39,437 bases of DNA from Neisseria sp. (GCF_030523955.1 NZ_JAUNHL010000026.1:1-39437); one strand, 5' to 3'. Counted from the first letter of the stretch, positions 1 to 7,868 are shown. Notes: generated by a model from the letters alone, not told the origin. A program made the numbers and translations.

Positions 1-39
1 TGGGAGATTTTATGACTGCATTACTACGGAGCTCTTATT

Positions 40-369
40 TTAATTGACTATAAAAACCAGCATCCAAAACAATGAACTCAAGCTTAGAAGCACCCCAGAA
101 TAAACTATTACCTCCATTCCCCTTTCAATCTTATTAATATAAGGGTTATCGTGATATTTAATATTAAAATATTTTATTTTAATAAATTTGAACAATTTAG
201 AAAGAAACAAACTGGCGAGTGATGAGACATAAAATATATGTTTATTATAAAAAACAAAATCATTTAACCCATACCCATAACTCTCGAATTTTCCCATATA
301 AAAAAACACCCCAAGCATAAAATATCCAATTGAAGAAACAGATAAAAGAATAATTGAGAAAAATAGCAT
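40..369 (-). CDS. Small hypothetical membrane protein
   Basis: A 109-residue protein of unknown function. It starts at an ATG at 367-369, preceded by a weak GGA-type ribosome site. Hydrophobic stretches at about residues 1-25 and 88-108, with a weaker one near 45-58, predict two or three membrane helices; a basic, aromatic segment (about 58-75) lies between them. It is very AT-rich, unlike the carbonic anhydrase and nuo genes further on, and sits at the end of the accessory island beside a broken IS110 gene. It could be an orphan partner or immunity-like protein of the FrpC-like locus, but I see no residue-level similarity to the two related membrane proteins there. Its reality rests on length and composition only. 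Confidence 0.5.
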   Translation of the reverse strand: MLFFSIILLSVSSIGYFMLGVFFYMGKFESYGYGLNDFVFYNKHIFYVSSLASLFLSKLFKFIKIKYFNIKYHDNPYINKIERGMEVIVYSGVLLSLSSLFWMLVFIVN

Positions 370-526
370 ACTAAAAATCCAACTCTACAAAGTATTTAGT
401 CAAAGCTGTTCTGATTTAAAAAGTATTTTCAAAAGTATTGCAACTATTGAATACCCCGCCTATTGCCGAATATTCCGAATCCGTCCAGCAAGCGTAGATA
501 CTGTCTTCCCAGTCAAGCACAAGCCA

Positions 527-1310
527 TTAAAAATTGACCGTTCGGGCTTGATAAACCGTTTGATGCTTCAGTACACCAAAACAAATATGAACCAAACGGC
601 GCATTGCGGCACCAATGGCCTGCATTTTGCTCTTACCTCTTGCCAGCAGACGCTCGCAGCAGGCTCTAATGTCGGGATTGCAACCTTTTGCTACTACCGC
701 CGGCATATACAGCAATGCCCGGAATTTACTGTTACCCTGTTTGCTCAGCCGTACCTTGCCTCTGTATTGGCCTGATGTACGCTCCTTCGGAACCAGCCCC
801 AGAAAGGCGGCCATTTGCACAGCGCTTCGAAACGGGCGGCTGCGGTAGAGCAGAGCCATACGCGGCGCAACCGCATCACCCACACCGGGAATGGTTTTCA
901 GCAGCTCGATATCGTGTTTTAAATCAGGATGGCGGTCGATGTGCTCATCAATATCCCGCTGCAGTTCGGCCATGCTGTCGCTGATGGCGGTTTGAATTTG
1001 GCGGATGGACAAAACCACTTCGTCTGGCGCACTGCCGATGCGGGCTTTTTCCAAGCGGTTTTCTTCACGCTGCCAATCAGTCTGCAACGCATCCATGCGG
1101 GCGATTTTGGCTTTAAGTTGCCGTAACGGCAGCGGCTCGGGCTGCCAGATCGGGAAGCTGACCGTGGCCCCGTAACGGGCCAATACTTGGCTGTCGCTTT
1201 TGTCGGTTTTGTGTACGGTGCCGAGGGATTTGGCAAACTCGGCGATGCGGGCGGGGTTAACGATGCTGACTTGAACGCCGTTATCGTGCAGGAAGTGTAG
1301 GAAATGGTCG
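527..1310 (-). pseudogene. IS110-family transposase, 5' end missing
   Basis: This is the C-terminal three quarters of an IS110-family (DEDD) transposase. Visible parts are the VNPARI block, the last acidic pair of the RuvC-like domain in HKTDKSD, the helix-hairpin-helix-like TIPGVGD segment, and the transposase_20 domain with a TSG serine motif followed by SKQGNSKFR. The N-terminal ~55-60 residues carrying the first catalytic Asp and Glu are absent. The frame can be read on to 1357, but the extra residues come from the neighbouring IS481-type element. Sequence beyond that element does not resume the IS110 N-terminus, so the 5' half was deleted, not merely displaced. The protein should be inactive. 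Confidence 0.85.
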
Positions 1311-1313
1311 GGT

Positions 1314-2152
1314 TGTTTACACAACAGGTTGAGAAAAATAAGCCTGTAAAATCTCAAAAGGGGTGTCGCCTTTCAGGCTCTTGTGGGGCTTGACGGTGTT
1401 ATAAAAGTTAACAAAACGACATAACTCTTTTTGCCGGTGCGCCGAATCCTTAAACGGATGCTTGTCATGCCACATTTCCATTAAGGTACGGATAACCCGC
1501 TCGGCTTTACCATTGGTTTGCGGCCGGGCAACACGGGTGAATTTTTGGCTTATGTTGTTGTGCACACAGGCAATGCCAAACGGGTGCCCCGCATTGCCAC
1601 GATATTCCACACCGTTGTCGGAATAGGCGCATTCGATGGTATAGGGACAACAATCTATCACATCGCGCAAAAGAAATTTGGCTGCGCTGGCTGCTGTACG
1701 GTCCGGCAATATTGCAGCATACAGCTCGCGGGAAAAATCATCAATGGCAACAAACAGATAATCCCGAGGGTCGGTTGCTTTTTGGTTTTGTAGCAAAGGC
1801 AGCCGTTTGGTATCGAAATGAACCATTTCGCCGGGATAGGATTTGTTGTAACGCTTTGCCTGTTTTTTGAGTTTCTCTTCGATTTCCCGCTCAACTTTAG
1901 CCAGGCGCTTCATGCCGTATTTGGCTTGTTTAAAGCGGTTGTTGGTGCTTTTTTGCGGGGTGAGCAGCCGCAACCGGGCTGCTTTGAGTATGCGGTAAAT
2001 CGTTACTCTGCTGACACGGTATTGTTGTGCCAACGAAGTTACACTGATTTTGTCTTGTGTATAAGCGCGCCAAATGGCTTGGCGGTTATGCGGAGTTAGC
2101 CGGGTATTTTTATGGATGTTCATGCAGTATTGTCTTTCAAATACTGTAAACA
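1314..2152 (-). mobile_element. IS481-type insertion sequence
   Basis: The element is about 839 bp, delimited by short inverted ends: TGTTTACA at 1314-1321 and TGTAAACA at 2145-2152 (GTTGTTTACA / TGTAAACAAC if the outer 2 bp are counted). It carries a single transposase gene whose stop codon lies inside the left end. It abuts the truncated IS110 gene on the left and the end of a FrpC-like gene fragment on the right. I see no convincing target-site duplication, which fits a later deletion at one side. The exact ends are an inference from the short inverted match. Confidence 0.65.
1317..2123 (-). CDS. IS481-family DDE transposase
   Basis: A 268-residue transposase counted from the ATG at 2121-2123; an upstream in-frame start at 2153 would add ten residues lying inside the terminal repeat and is less likely. 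Residues about 1-55 form a helix-turn-helix (SVTSLAQQYRVSRVTIYRIL). The integrase core follows with catalytic-type Asp104 in HFDTK, Asp169 in YSDNG and Glu208 in NGKAERVIRTL, and a C-terminal integrase segment ending in NTVKPHKSL. All acidic residues are present and the frame is open, so the enzyme looks intact and possibly active. Confidence 0.88.
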   Translation of the reverse strand: MNIHKNTRLTPHNRQAIWRAYTQDKISVTSLAQQYRVSRVTIYRILKAARLRLLTPQKSTNNRFKQAKYGMKRLAKVEREIEEKLKKQAKRYNKSYPGEMVHFDTKRLPLLQNQKATDPRDYLFVAIDDFSRELYAAILPDRTAASAAKFLLRDVIDCCPYTIECAYSDNGVEYRGNAGHPFGIACVHNNISQKFTRVARPQTNGKAERVIRTLMEMWHDKHPFKDSAHRQKELCRFVNFYNTVKPHKSLKGDTPFEILQAYFSQPVV

Positions 2153-2184
2153 ACGCTAGCTTTTCCTACAGCACACTTTATCCG

Positions 2185-2364
2185 CTAATGAGGTGTTGCT
2201 GCTTGCACGCCTAGTATTGACGCTGCCAAAGCTCGAGAGCTATTGTTAGTCGCAGACGCGATACTTAATGCTGCTGCTGCTGCAGCAGGACCATCCTGAT
2301 CACGGAGAGCTTTTTCTAAAGAAATACCATTTACAATCCAATCAACTTTATTTTGATTACTCAT
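2185..2364 (-). CDS. Orphan FrpC-like N-terminal module (59 aa)
   Basis: A 59-residue protein starting at the ATG at 2362-2364, which has a strong GGAGGGG ribosome site; the longer frame to 2412 is upstream noise. It aligns along its whole length with the first ~58 residues of the FrpC-like protein encoded at 2950-4329: both share an Asp, an NG pair, a Leu-x-x-Ala helix, an Asp-x-x-x-x-x-Ala-Ala stretch, Arg-x-x-Ala-Leu and a final LG-x-x-x-A. It is preceded by a membrane-protein gene related to the one upstream of the longer gene. It stops about 30 bp short of the IS481-type element, so it may be a remnant of a longer gene cut by that insertion, or a genuine short peptide. Confidence 0.6.
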   Translation of the reverse strand: MSNQNKVDWIVNGISLEKALRDQDGPAAAAAALSIASATNNSSRALAASILGVQAATPH

Positions 2365-2473
2365 AACCCCTCCAAGAATAATTAGGACAAACAGAAAATA
2401 TAAAAAAAACAAAAAATTACAACAATTTACCGAAAATTATTAAAACATCACCGCCATTTTATCAAGAAATTTT

Positions 2474-2758
2474 CTACACAAACCCGATAAAAATCATACA
2501 CATTAAGATATAAACACAAATGCCTTCTATTCGGTAACATACAACTGCAAGCTTTGCCTTAACATTACCTTTTTTACTTTCTTCCTTGACCATATTCCAA
2601 ATTTCACTCCTAGAAGTTAAGTCATCAGAAGCTAAATCTTCTATCAAATCCTTAGAAAGTTTCTTGTATTTTCTACTCACTAGAAAAAATACACAGAAAA
2701 TAAACCAAAAGGCATAGTTACTCCTCAAAATAAGAACAGCAGCCTGTAAGATATCCAA
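2474..2758 (-). CDS. Small two-helix membrane protein, FrpC-cassette partner (copy 2)
   Basis: A hypothetical membrane protein of about 94 residues. The start is uncertain: the best ribosome site (AAGAGGTG) points to a TTG at 2756-2758, although the frame is open to 2782. Hydrophobic segments near both ends flank a charged middle containing SEIWNMVKEESKKGNVKA. That central motif is clearly shared with the protein encoded at 4367-4645 ([18 protein letters not shown]), and both genes sit directly upstream of a gene with the same FrpC-like N-module. Function is unknown; a chaperone, secretion or immunity partner is possible by position only. Confidence 0.62.
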   Translation of the reverse strand: MDILQAAVLILRSNYAFWFIFCVFFLVSRKYKKLSKDLIEDLASDDLTSRSEIWNMVKEESKKGNVKAKLAVVCYRIEGICVYILMCMIFIGFV

Positions 2759-2825
2759 ATCACACCTCTTCAAAAAAACCAATATAAAATCAAAATTAAG
2801 TAAACATAACTACACACAAACAAGT

Positions 2826-2877
2826 GTAGGCTGGGTTAGAAACCCAACCTTATTATTTTCTCTTCGACCCAACCTAC
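2826..2877 (-). repeat. Intergenic GTAGG-type inverted repeat (R1-like)
   Basis: A 52-bp imperfect inverted repeat beginning GTAGGCTGGGTT and ending AACCCAACCTAC-like (ACCCAACCTAC). It belongs to the same dispersed family as copies at 17899-17966 and 20021-20089. A degenerate relative (4740-4772) precedes the other FrpC cassette, so a copy lies upstream of each membrane-protein gene. Confidence 0.7.
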
Positions 2878-2911
2878 CACTGCTGCGCCTTTATCCCGTT
2901 CAATAAAATAT

Positions 2912-2986
2912 AAAATGCCTGTCTGAAAACCTTGCTGCCTCTGTCGCCTTCAGGCAACCAACAGGGTTTTCAGACAGGCATTCTTT
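2912..2986 (-). terminator. DUS-pair terminator overlapping the frpC-like 3' end
   Basis: Two exact TG-wadDUS copies in opposite orientation (2916-2927 and 2969-2980) form an ~18-bp perfect stem on the minus strand, followed by a T/A-rich tail. The upstream arm is inside the reading frame of the FrpC-like gene, whose stop codon at 2950-2952 falls in the loop. Confidence 0.75.
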
Positions 2987-4329
2987 GTATTATCTTTGCC
3001 GTTGCCCAAATGTTTATCAACGTTTTGATGTTCCAAATCTAAAGATTGGATATTTAATTGCGCCAAAGTAAACCATTCATTGCTTTGGCTGATACCGTCT
3101 TGATTCAGATCGCGCCAAATGCGCAAATCGGCAAACTGCGCATCTTTGCTATCAATTACCTTATCGTCGTTGCTGTCGTAATCCGCCAGCGCCGCATAGC
3201 CGGTGGTCGCCGTACTGCCGTCTTTCAATACTTGGTTGTCGCCAAACAATTCGCCGCCGTTATTGATTAAACCGTCGCCGTTTTTATCGATTACCAGCAA
3301 ACCGTCATCCGCCGCCACCCAGCCGGTGGCGGTGCGGATACCGTCCTTATTATGGTCAAACATCGCGCCTTTATAACCGTTGGTTTGAACGGTTTCGATG
3401 CCGTCACCGTCCAGATCGAGCACCAACGGATCTTTGTCGATATGGAATTTACCGTCGCGGTTAGCTTCTTGCCACTCTCTCCAATCATCCGGTGTACACC
3501 AAGGGTCTTCAATGTCCTCATATAACTTTCGTATCGACTCTCCCAAATCAAAAGCAAACGGTAAAAATTTCTCTTCGAGCCATTTGCGCACATCCTGAAA
3601 CTTCTGATCAATATTTTCATCTAAGGCTTGAGCTTTTTCTTCCCATACAGCTGGATCTGCAATATCCCGAAGTAAACCAGATAACTCTAAAATCTTGGGG
3701 AGAACCGCTGCTCCCACATCGTTAAGTCCTTGCGTGAATGCTTGATCATTATCTTGCGCCCACTTCCCGAAATCATTCATTGCATCATTAAATGTCGATG
3801 CCGCATTATCTTGTAATATATCGCCTATTTTTCCAGCCGTTTCCTTACTACCATCAAAATCGGTAATTTTCGGTAACCCGGTTTTATTTTGAGGATCCCA
3901 TACAGCTAAATCCACTTTGGTCTTACTCATGGTAAAAGCAGCTGCAGCATATCCTGCTGAAGCTTTATTAACAGCTCCCCCTACAACTTCCGCTGCCACC
4001 CCAATAGCTTTAGTTTGTGCATTTTTTGATGTTGCCTGAATACCATCTCCTGCATACGATGCTGCAGTACCCATAAAACTCCCGACAGCAGCTTGTGCAG
4101 CCATAACATCAGATAACGTAACCCCTTTATTATTTACTACCTTATCAGCTAACACTGTAACAGAAGCTTTAACTGCGCCTAATGATAACCCCAATGCTAC
4201 AGAACGAGGAACACCAGCGGCATTAATCACGCCCACTGTTGCGGCTACCATACCTGCATCATCACCATTTTTTACTGCGTCATTAAGCTGCACACCATTT
4301 ATTGCCAAATCATAATAATTTGTTTGCAT
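2950..4329 (-). CDS. FrpC-like protein with self-processing module, C-terminally truncated
   Basis: A 459-residue protein counted from the ATG at 4327-4329 ([12 protein letters not shown]); the frame continues upstream to 4374 without a better start. Residues 1-60 form an Ala-rich N-module, followed by an Ala/Gly helical region to about 140, a charged helical part (160-290), and then the hallmark of the FrpC self-processing module. This is an Asp300-Pro301 bond in [16 protein letters not shown] with EF-hand-like loops near 305, 325, 348, 384 and 407. In meningococcal FrpC, calcium drives autocleavage at such an Asp-Pro bond and covalent linkage of the new carboxyl end to lysine. No RTX nonapeptide repeats follow: the frame ends in residues encoded by a DUS hairpin ([10 protein letters not shown]), so the C-terminus is lost or remodelled. 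Cleavage activity is unproven. Confidence 0.8.
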   Translation of the reverse strand: MQTNYYDLAINGVQLNDAVKNGDDAGMVAATVGVINAAGVPRSVALGLSLGAVKASVTVLADKVVNNKGVTLSDVMAAQAAVGSFMGTAASYAGDGIQATSKNAQTKAIGVAAEVVGGAVNKASAGYAAAAFTMSKTKVDLAVWDPQNKTGLPKITDFDGSKETAGKIGDILQDNAASTFNDAMNDFGKWAQDNDQAFTQGLNDVGAAVLPKILELSGLLRDIADPAVWEEKAQALDENIDQKFQDVRKWLEEKFLPFAFDLGESIRKLYEDIEDPWCTPDDWREWQEANRDGKFHIDKDPLVLDLDGDGIETVQTNGYKGAMFDHNKDGIRTATGWVAADDGLLVIDKNGDGLINNGGELFGDNQVLKDGSTATTGYAALADYDSNDDKVIDSKDAQFADLRIWRDLNQDGISQSNEWFTLAQLNIQSLDLEHQNVDKHLGNGKDNTKNACLKTLLVA

Positions 4330-4366
4330 AAGATATTCCAAAAATTCAATTAGTAAAAAACCAAGA

Positions 4367-4645
4367 TCAGGCAATCCTCAAACATAAAGTCCCTAGTAGA
4401 ACAATCAATGAAAGAAGCTCTAACTTACCCGCCACCCATGCCACAGAAGCCTTTATATTCCTTTTCTTTCGCTCTTCTTTAACCATTTCCCAAACCTCAT
4501 CTTTGCTTTTAAAATTTATTTCATACTCCAATTCCTCCTTTAGCTTGCCAACCATTTTCCTATAAGCAATATTAGAAATTAAAAACAAAACCATAACAAA
4601 ATAAAAAAAATATTTTGTTCTTAAAAAATCAATTATATTTTCCAT
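4367..4645 (-). CDS. Small two-helix membrane protein, FrpC-cassette partner (copy 1)
   Basis: A hypothetical membrane protein of 92 residues from the ATG at 4643-4645 (MENIIDFL); the frame is open to a GTG at 4705 but the shorter form matches its paralog in length. One hydrophobic helix lies near residues 12-30 and another near 72-91, with a basic/acidic linker holding [18 protein letters not shown]. The gene ends 37 bp before the FrpC-like start, consistent with co-transcription. In meningococcal frp operons the partner upstream of frpC is the lipoprotein FrpD; this protein shows no lipobox and does not look like FrpD. Confidence 0.65.
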   Translation of the reverse strand: MENIIDFLRTKYFFYFVMVLFLISNIAYRKMVGKLKEELEYEINFKSKDEVWEMVKEERKKRNIKASVAWVAGKLELLSLIVLLGTLCLRIA

Positions 4646-5050
4646 AGTACCAATAAATTTATTAAAATTATCAATTTCAAAAATTAGCAAGCATAGATTT
4701 AACACAATTCCAACATGATTATTTTCTCAGCTTTTTGTTGGATCTTCGAGAACCAGCCTACCGCTGCTAACAAAGATGTGGAACAGCCACGAGCAATATA
4801 CCAATCATTAAAATTTCAATCAAATATTTTTAAGAAAATAATGAATTTGGTTATTTATTGTATGAAAATGTTATAAACTAATTTTTCTAGCAATAATGCC
4901 TGTCTGAAAACAGAATTCAGACAGGCATTATTAATAAAAATTAACTTTAAATAGCATTCTCAAAATTTTGCATCCCTTGAATAAGGTCCGGTCATTTCCT
5001 GAATATGCCGAACCCTTCCACGGTTCCGCTTAAAGCTGCAAAGACTGCAA
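4646..5050. other. Gene-free spacer between FrpC cassette and carbonic anhydrase
   Basis: No convincing gene. It contains a degenerate R1-like repeat remnant (about 4740-4772) and a DUS inverted pair (4897-4927). It marks the transition from the AT-rich island to ordinary chromosomal composition. Confidence 0.6.
4893..4931. repeat. Inverted pair of TG-wadDUS
   Basis: Exact DUS copies at 4897-4908 (+) and 4916-4927 (-) form a short-loop hairpin with extra pairing on both sides (TAATGCC / GGCATTA). It could terminate transcription from either side, but neither strand has a clear T tract. Confidence 0.8.
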
Positions 5051-5082
5051 AAATAAATTTCCGCTATAGCGGCCATTTATTT
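5051..5082 (-). terminator. Rho-independent terminator after carbonic anhydrase
   Basis: Directly beyond the stop codon (5083-5085) lies a hairpin with outer arms AAATAAAT / ATTTATTT and an inner CCGC-TATA-GCGG stem, followed on the minus strand by TTTTTGC. Confidence 0.7.
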
Positions 5083-5763
5083 CTAAGGTTTTTTGCGCCG
5101 GCCTCGGGTTAAATCCCAATCTTGGTCGGTAATATTGTAAATCTGCATGATCTCGCTCAGTATCGCTTCGAAATCAATCTGCAAATCCTTTAGCAGGCCG
5201 GTGCGGACGTCAAATACCCAGCCGTGTACCACCGGCAAGCCTTCTTCGGCGTAGCGTTGCTGCACGCTGGCCATTTTGATGACGTTGATGGCTTGTTCTT
5301 GTACGTTTAATTCAACCAAGCGGTCGAAACGCTCGGCATTGTCTTCGATGGCATCCAATTCTTCCCGGTGCAGACGGTAAACATCGCGGATATTGCGCAG
5401 CCAGGGGTTTAATAAGCCGTAGTCTTTTTGTTCCAGCGCCGCTGCGATGCCGCCGCAATGGTAGTGGCCGCATACGATGATGTGTTTGACTTTGAGGTTT
5501 TTTACCGCGTATTGAATCACGGAGGAGGCGTTCATATCGATGGCGTTCACTACGTTGGCGACATTGCGGTGTACGAACACTTCGCCCGGGCTCAAACCCA
5601 TCATTTCTTCGGCGCTCACCCGGCTGTCGGAGCAGCCGATGTAGAGATAATCGGGGTTTTGTACATGGGCCATCCGGTCGAAAAAATGCGGGTCTTGCTG
5701 CATGCGCGCTTCTACCCATTTGCGGTTGTTTTCAAAAATCTGTTTGTATGATTTGTTGCTCAT
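5083..5763 (-). CDS. can: Beta-class carbonic anhydrase
   Basis: A 226-residue cytoplasmic zinc enzyme that interconverts CO2 and bicarbonate, supplying bicarbonate for carboxylation reactions. The beta-class zinc ligands are visible: Cys44 and Asp46 in CSDSR, and His100 and Cys103 in GHYHCGG. Its length and the run of motifs match the E. coli Can type. The ATG at 5761-5763 is preceded by AGGAG inside a DUS-like sequence (CAGACAGGAG). It is monocistronic: repeats and a candidate promoter lie upstream and a terminator directly downstream. Confidence 0.95.
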   Translation of the reverse strand: MSNKSYKQIFENNRKWVEARMQQDPHFFDRMAHVQNPDYLYIGCSDSRVSAEEMMGLSPGEVFVHRNVANVVNAIDMNASSVIQYAVKNLKVKHIIVCGHYHCGGIAAALEQKDYGLLNPWLRNIRDVYRLHREELDAIEDNAERFDRLVELNVQEQAINVIKMASVQQRYAEEGLPVVHGWVFDVRTGLLKDLQIDFEAILSEIMQIYNITDQDWDLTRGRRKKP

Positions 5764-5818
5764 GAGCGGTTAACTCCTGTCTGAAATATCTCTGATACCT
5801 GTTTGCGGGCATATTGTT

Positions 5819-5848
5819 ATGATAATAGAAAATCTATAGCATATTCAA
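5819..5848 (-). promoter_or_regulatory. Candidate sigma-70 promoter of can
   Basis: On the minus strand, TTGAAT (5843-5848) and TATCAT (5819-5824) are separated by 18 bp, about 55 bp upstream of the can ATG. The -35 half lies in the end of a repeat-like element, so the repeat may contribute the promoter. Confidence 0.4.
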
Positions 5849-5983
5849 TTACTTCTGAGCAAACACAGCACTCTAGTACAGTACGAAACCGATTCTGTTG
5901 CCGCTTTGGCGGCTGGCAAAATCCTGCTTTTCGAGCTTTGGCGCAGTAGAGCCTTTGCGAAAGTTAGGTTAATCCGCTATAGC
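5834..5983. repeat. Candidate Correia-like MITE
   Basis: One end reads TATAGCGGATTAACC on the minus strand (5969-5983) and resembles Correia-type ends; the other (TATAGCATATTCAATT from about 5835) matches it only partly. The interior has a GCCGCTTTGGCGGC palindrome. The boundaries are tentative. Confidence 0.35.
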
Positions 5984-6028
5984 GCACATACTGTTGCTTA
6001 AGCGGATTGCTTGTTTTGACAAAATGCT

Positions 6029-6188
6029 GAGGGCATTGCAAAAGATTTTAATCCTGAATTTATGGATATCTCGTCATACTCGGGCTTGAGCCGAGTATCT
6101 GTTTTTTCTTTCAAAACCCAAAGATGTTCGGTTCAAGCCGGGCATGACGCAAGCATTTAAAATATCGAAAAGAATTTTCCAAAGTTCT
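6029..6188. repeat. MITE-like element, copy A
   Basis: About 160 bp, clearly homologous over its length to the element at 26648-26812, including the central double hairpin built from ACTCGGGCTTGA and its complement. The ends of this copy have decayed (GAGGGCATTGCAAAA versus GAGACCTTTGCAAAA). Confidence 0.75.
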
Positions 6189-6222
6189 ATGCCTGTCTGA
6201 AAGCTTTTTCAGACAGGCATTG
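6187..6222 (-). terminator. DUS-pair hairpin downstream of proB
   Basis: Exact TG-wadDUS copies at 6190-6201 (+) and 6208-6219 (-) give a 14-bp stem with a tiny loop, 7 bp past the proB stop codon. It is likely the proB terminator, although the following T tract is poor. Confidence 0.65.
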
Positions 6223-6228
6223 CTGCGC

Positions 6229-7353
6229 TTAGCGGTTAATCGCCATATTATCGCGGTGGATTAGTTCTTCTTCGTGGATATAGCCTAGTTTCGCTGCAAT
6301 GGCGCTGGAGGGTGTTTTTAAAATTCTGGCGACTTCTTCGCTGCCGTAATTTACCAAGCCGCGGGCAATCTCCCGCCCTTCCGGGTTGCGCACCGAAACG
6401 AGCTCGCCGCGGTAGAAATGGCCGTCTACCCGAATACAGCCGACCGGCAGCAGGCTTTTGTGTTGGCCGGTTAAGGCTTCGGCCGCGCCGGCATCAACCA
6501 CTAGCACGCCCGCTACTTGTATATGGCCGTATAGCCATTGTTTGCGCGCGGCCACGCGGCTGTGTTCGCTGGTGAACAGGGTACCGAGTTTTTCGCCCGA
6601 TAAGAGGCGGACCAGTGCATCCGGTTCGCGGCCGGATACGACTACGGTAGCCGCACCGCTCAAAGCGGCACGTTTGGCAGCCAAAACTTTGGTGTACATC
6701 CCGCCGGTACCCACATTGCTGCCGGCGCCGCCTGCCATTTGCTCCAGCCTGGAATCGGCGGCGGAAATCCGTTCGATAAAACGGGCATCGGGATTTTTTC
6801 GCGGATCGCTGTCGTACAAGCCGCGCTGGTCGGTAAGAATGATCAATGCATCGGCATCCACCAAGTTGGTTACCAGTGCGCCCAAGGTATCGTTATCGCC
6901 GAGCTTGATTTCATCGGTGGTGACCGTGTCGTTTTCGTTAATGATGGGAACAATGCCTTTTTCCAATAGGGTCAGCAGCGTGCTGCGTGCGTTCAGATAG
7001 CGGGTGCGGTTGCTTAAATCTTCATGGGTCAGCAGGATTTGCGCGGTATTGACTTGATGCGGGCGAAACGCGGTTTCATAAGCCTGCGCGATTCCCATCT
7101 GCCCCACTGCCGCCGCCGCCTGCAATTCGTTCAAGGCCTTCGGCCGCTTCGGCCACCCCAAGCGCTTGATGCCCTCGGCAATCGCGCCGCTGGAAACGAA
7201 TACTACGTCTACGCCTTTGCGCTTCAGTGCGACAATTTGCGCCGCCCATTCGTCCAGCGCCGCCTGATCTATCCCCTTGCCTTCCGCCGTTACCAAGCTG
7301 GAGCCGACTTTCACCACCACCAGCCGGGCTTGCGCCAAATTTTCGACTTGCAT
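6229..7353 (-). CDS. proB: Glutamate 5-kinase
   Basis: A 374-residue cytoplasmic kinase that phosphorylates glutamate at the gamma-carboxyl, the first and feedback-controlled step of proline synthesis. The amino-acid kinase domain shows KVGSS (15-19), SSGA (53-56), NENDT (near 145) and GDNDTLGA (near 157); a C-terminal PUA domain covers roughly residues 285-365, as in full-length E. coli ProB. The ATG at 7351-7353 is preceded by an A/G-rich stretch (AAAGAAGAAAG). The DUF2818 gene ends only 45 bp upstream on the same strand, so the two may share a transcript. proA is not in this window. Confidence 0.95.
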   Translation of the reverse strand: MQVENLAQARLVVVKVGSSLVTAEGKGIDQAALDEWAAQIVALKRKGVDVVFVSSGAIAEGIKRLGWPKRPKALNELQAAAAVGQMGIAQAYETAFRPHQVNTAQILLTHEDLSNRTRYLNARSTLLTLLEKGIVPIINENDTVTTDEIKLGDNDTLGALVTNLVDADALIILTDQRGLYDSDPRKNPDARFIERISAADSRLEQMAGGAGSNVGTGGMYTKVLAAKRAALSGAATVVVSGREPDALVRLLSGEKLGTLFTSEHSRVAARKQWLYGHIQVAGVLVVDAGAAEALTGQHKSLLPVGCIRVDGHFYRGELVSVRNPEGREIARGLVNYGSEEVARILKTPSSAIAAKLGYIHEEELIHRDNMAINR

Positions 7354-7398
7354 GATCTTTCCGCTTTCTTCTTTCTTTAAGCTATTTGAGTTGCGTAT

Positions 7399-7698
7399 TT
7401 ATTGCTGATGGCGGCTATGCCAAAAATAGCGCCAAACAAACCCGGGAAATGCAAATACCAGAAACAGGCAAAGATTAACTGCATAAAATTCCCAACCTTG
7501 TTCGTGTACCGAACCAGCGCGGCTTTCCAACAGGTAGGCCAGCGCCGCCGTCAATACGAAACCTGCCAGCAATTCCAGCAAGTGATGGCCGAACCGCTTC
7601 TGCTTTAAGGGCAATACGCCGAACCAGCGCGGGGTTAAAAAAGGAATGTTGGCCAGAACCACGGCCAATAACAATAAAATATACATTGAAGCTGTCAT
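7399..7698 (-). CDS. DUF2818 family membrane protein
   Basis: A 99-residue membrane protein from the ATG at 7696-7698, which has a GGAAGA ribosome site; an in-frame TTG at 7716 is less likely. It has three hydrophobic segments (about 5-20, 40-58 and 74-90) and the typical family layout: NIPFLTPR near the N-terminus, RxxELL in the middle and FAFPGFVWRY at the C-terminus. DUF2818 genes are commonly found just downstream of nuoN in betaproteobacteria, as here, but their function is not established. Between them lie a terminator and two DUS copies, so co-transcription with nuo is uncertain. Confidence 0.8.
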   Translation of the reverse strand: MTASMYILLLLAVVLANIPFLTPRWFGVLPLKQKRFGHHLLELLAGFVLTAALAYLLESRAGSVHEQGWEFYAVNLCLFLVFAFPGFVWRYFWHSRHQQ

Positions 7699-7780
7699 GT
7701 TTATCCATTCTTCCAAAGCCTTACTAACCGATATTCGATATAACGAACACTCTATGGTTGTTTTAAGACTTCTTGCGTTT

Positions 7781-7792
7781 TTCAGACAGGCA
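7781..7792 (-). repeat. DNA uptake sequence (TG-wadDUS)
   Basis: Exact single 12-mer, read on the minus strand, between nuoN and the DUF2818 gene. Confidence 0.9.
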
Positions 7793-7868
7793 TGTGCCGC
7801 CTAAACCCGATTATTCGGTGCAACCCTTGCTTTATAAATCATGCGGTATATTGTCGCTATATATTAAT

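Larger units (their letters stand above)
5764..6189. other. Repeat-filled spacer between can and proB
   Basis: No gene is seen. It holds the can promoter region, a Correia-like candidate element (5834-5983), and one copy of a two-copy MITE (6029-6188), ending against the DUS hairpin downstream of proB. Confidence 0.65.

Noticed and set aside
533-564. Possible rifampicin-resistance-type change in RpoB (translated residues)
   Set aside because: The pocket residues at the Asp, His and Ser hot spots are wild type; the Thr after FMDQ is a natural variant position. Coordinates given are protein residues of RpoB.
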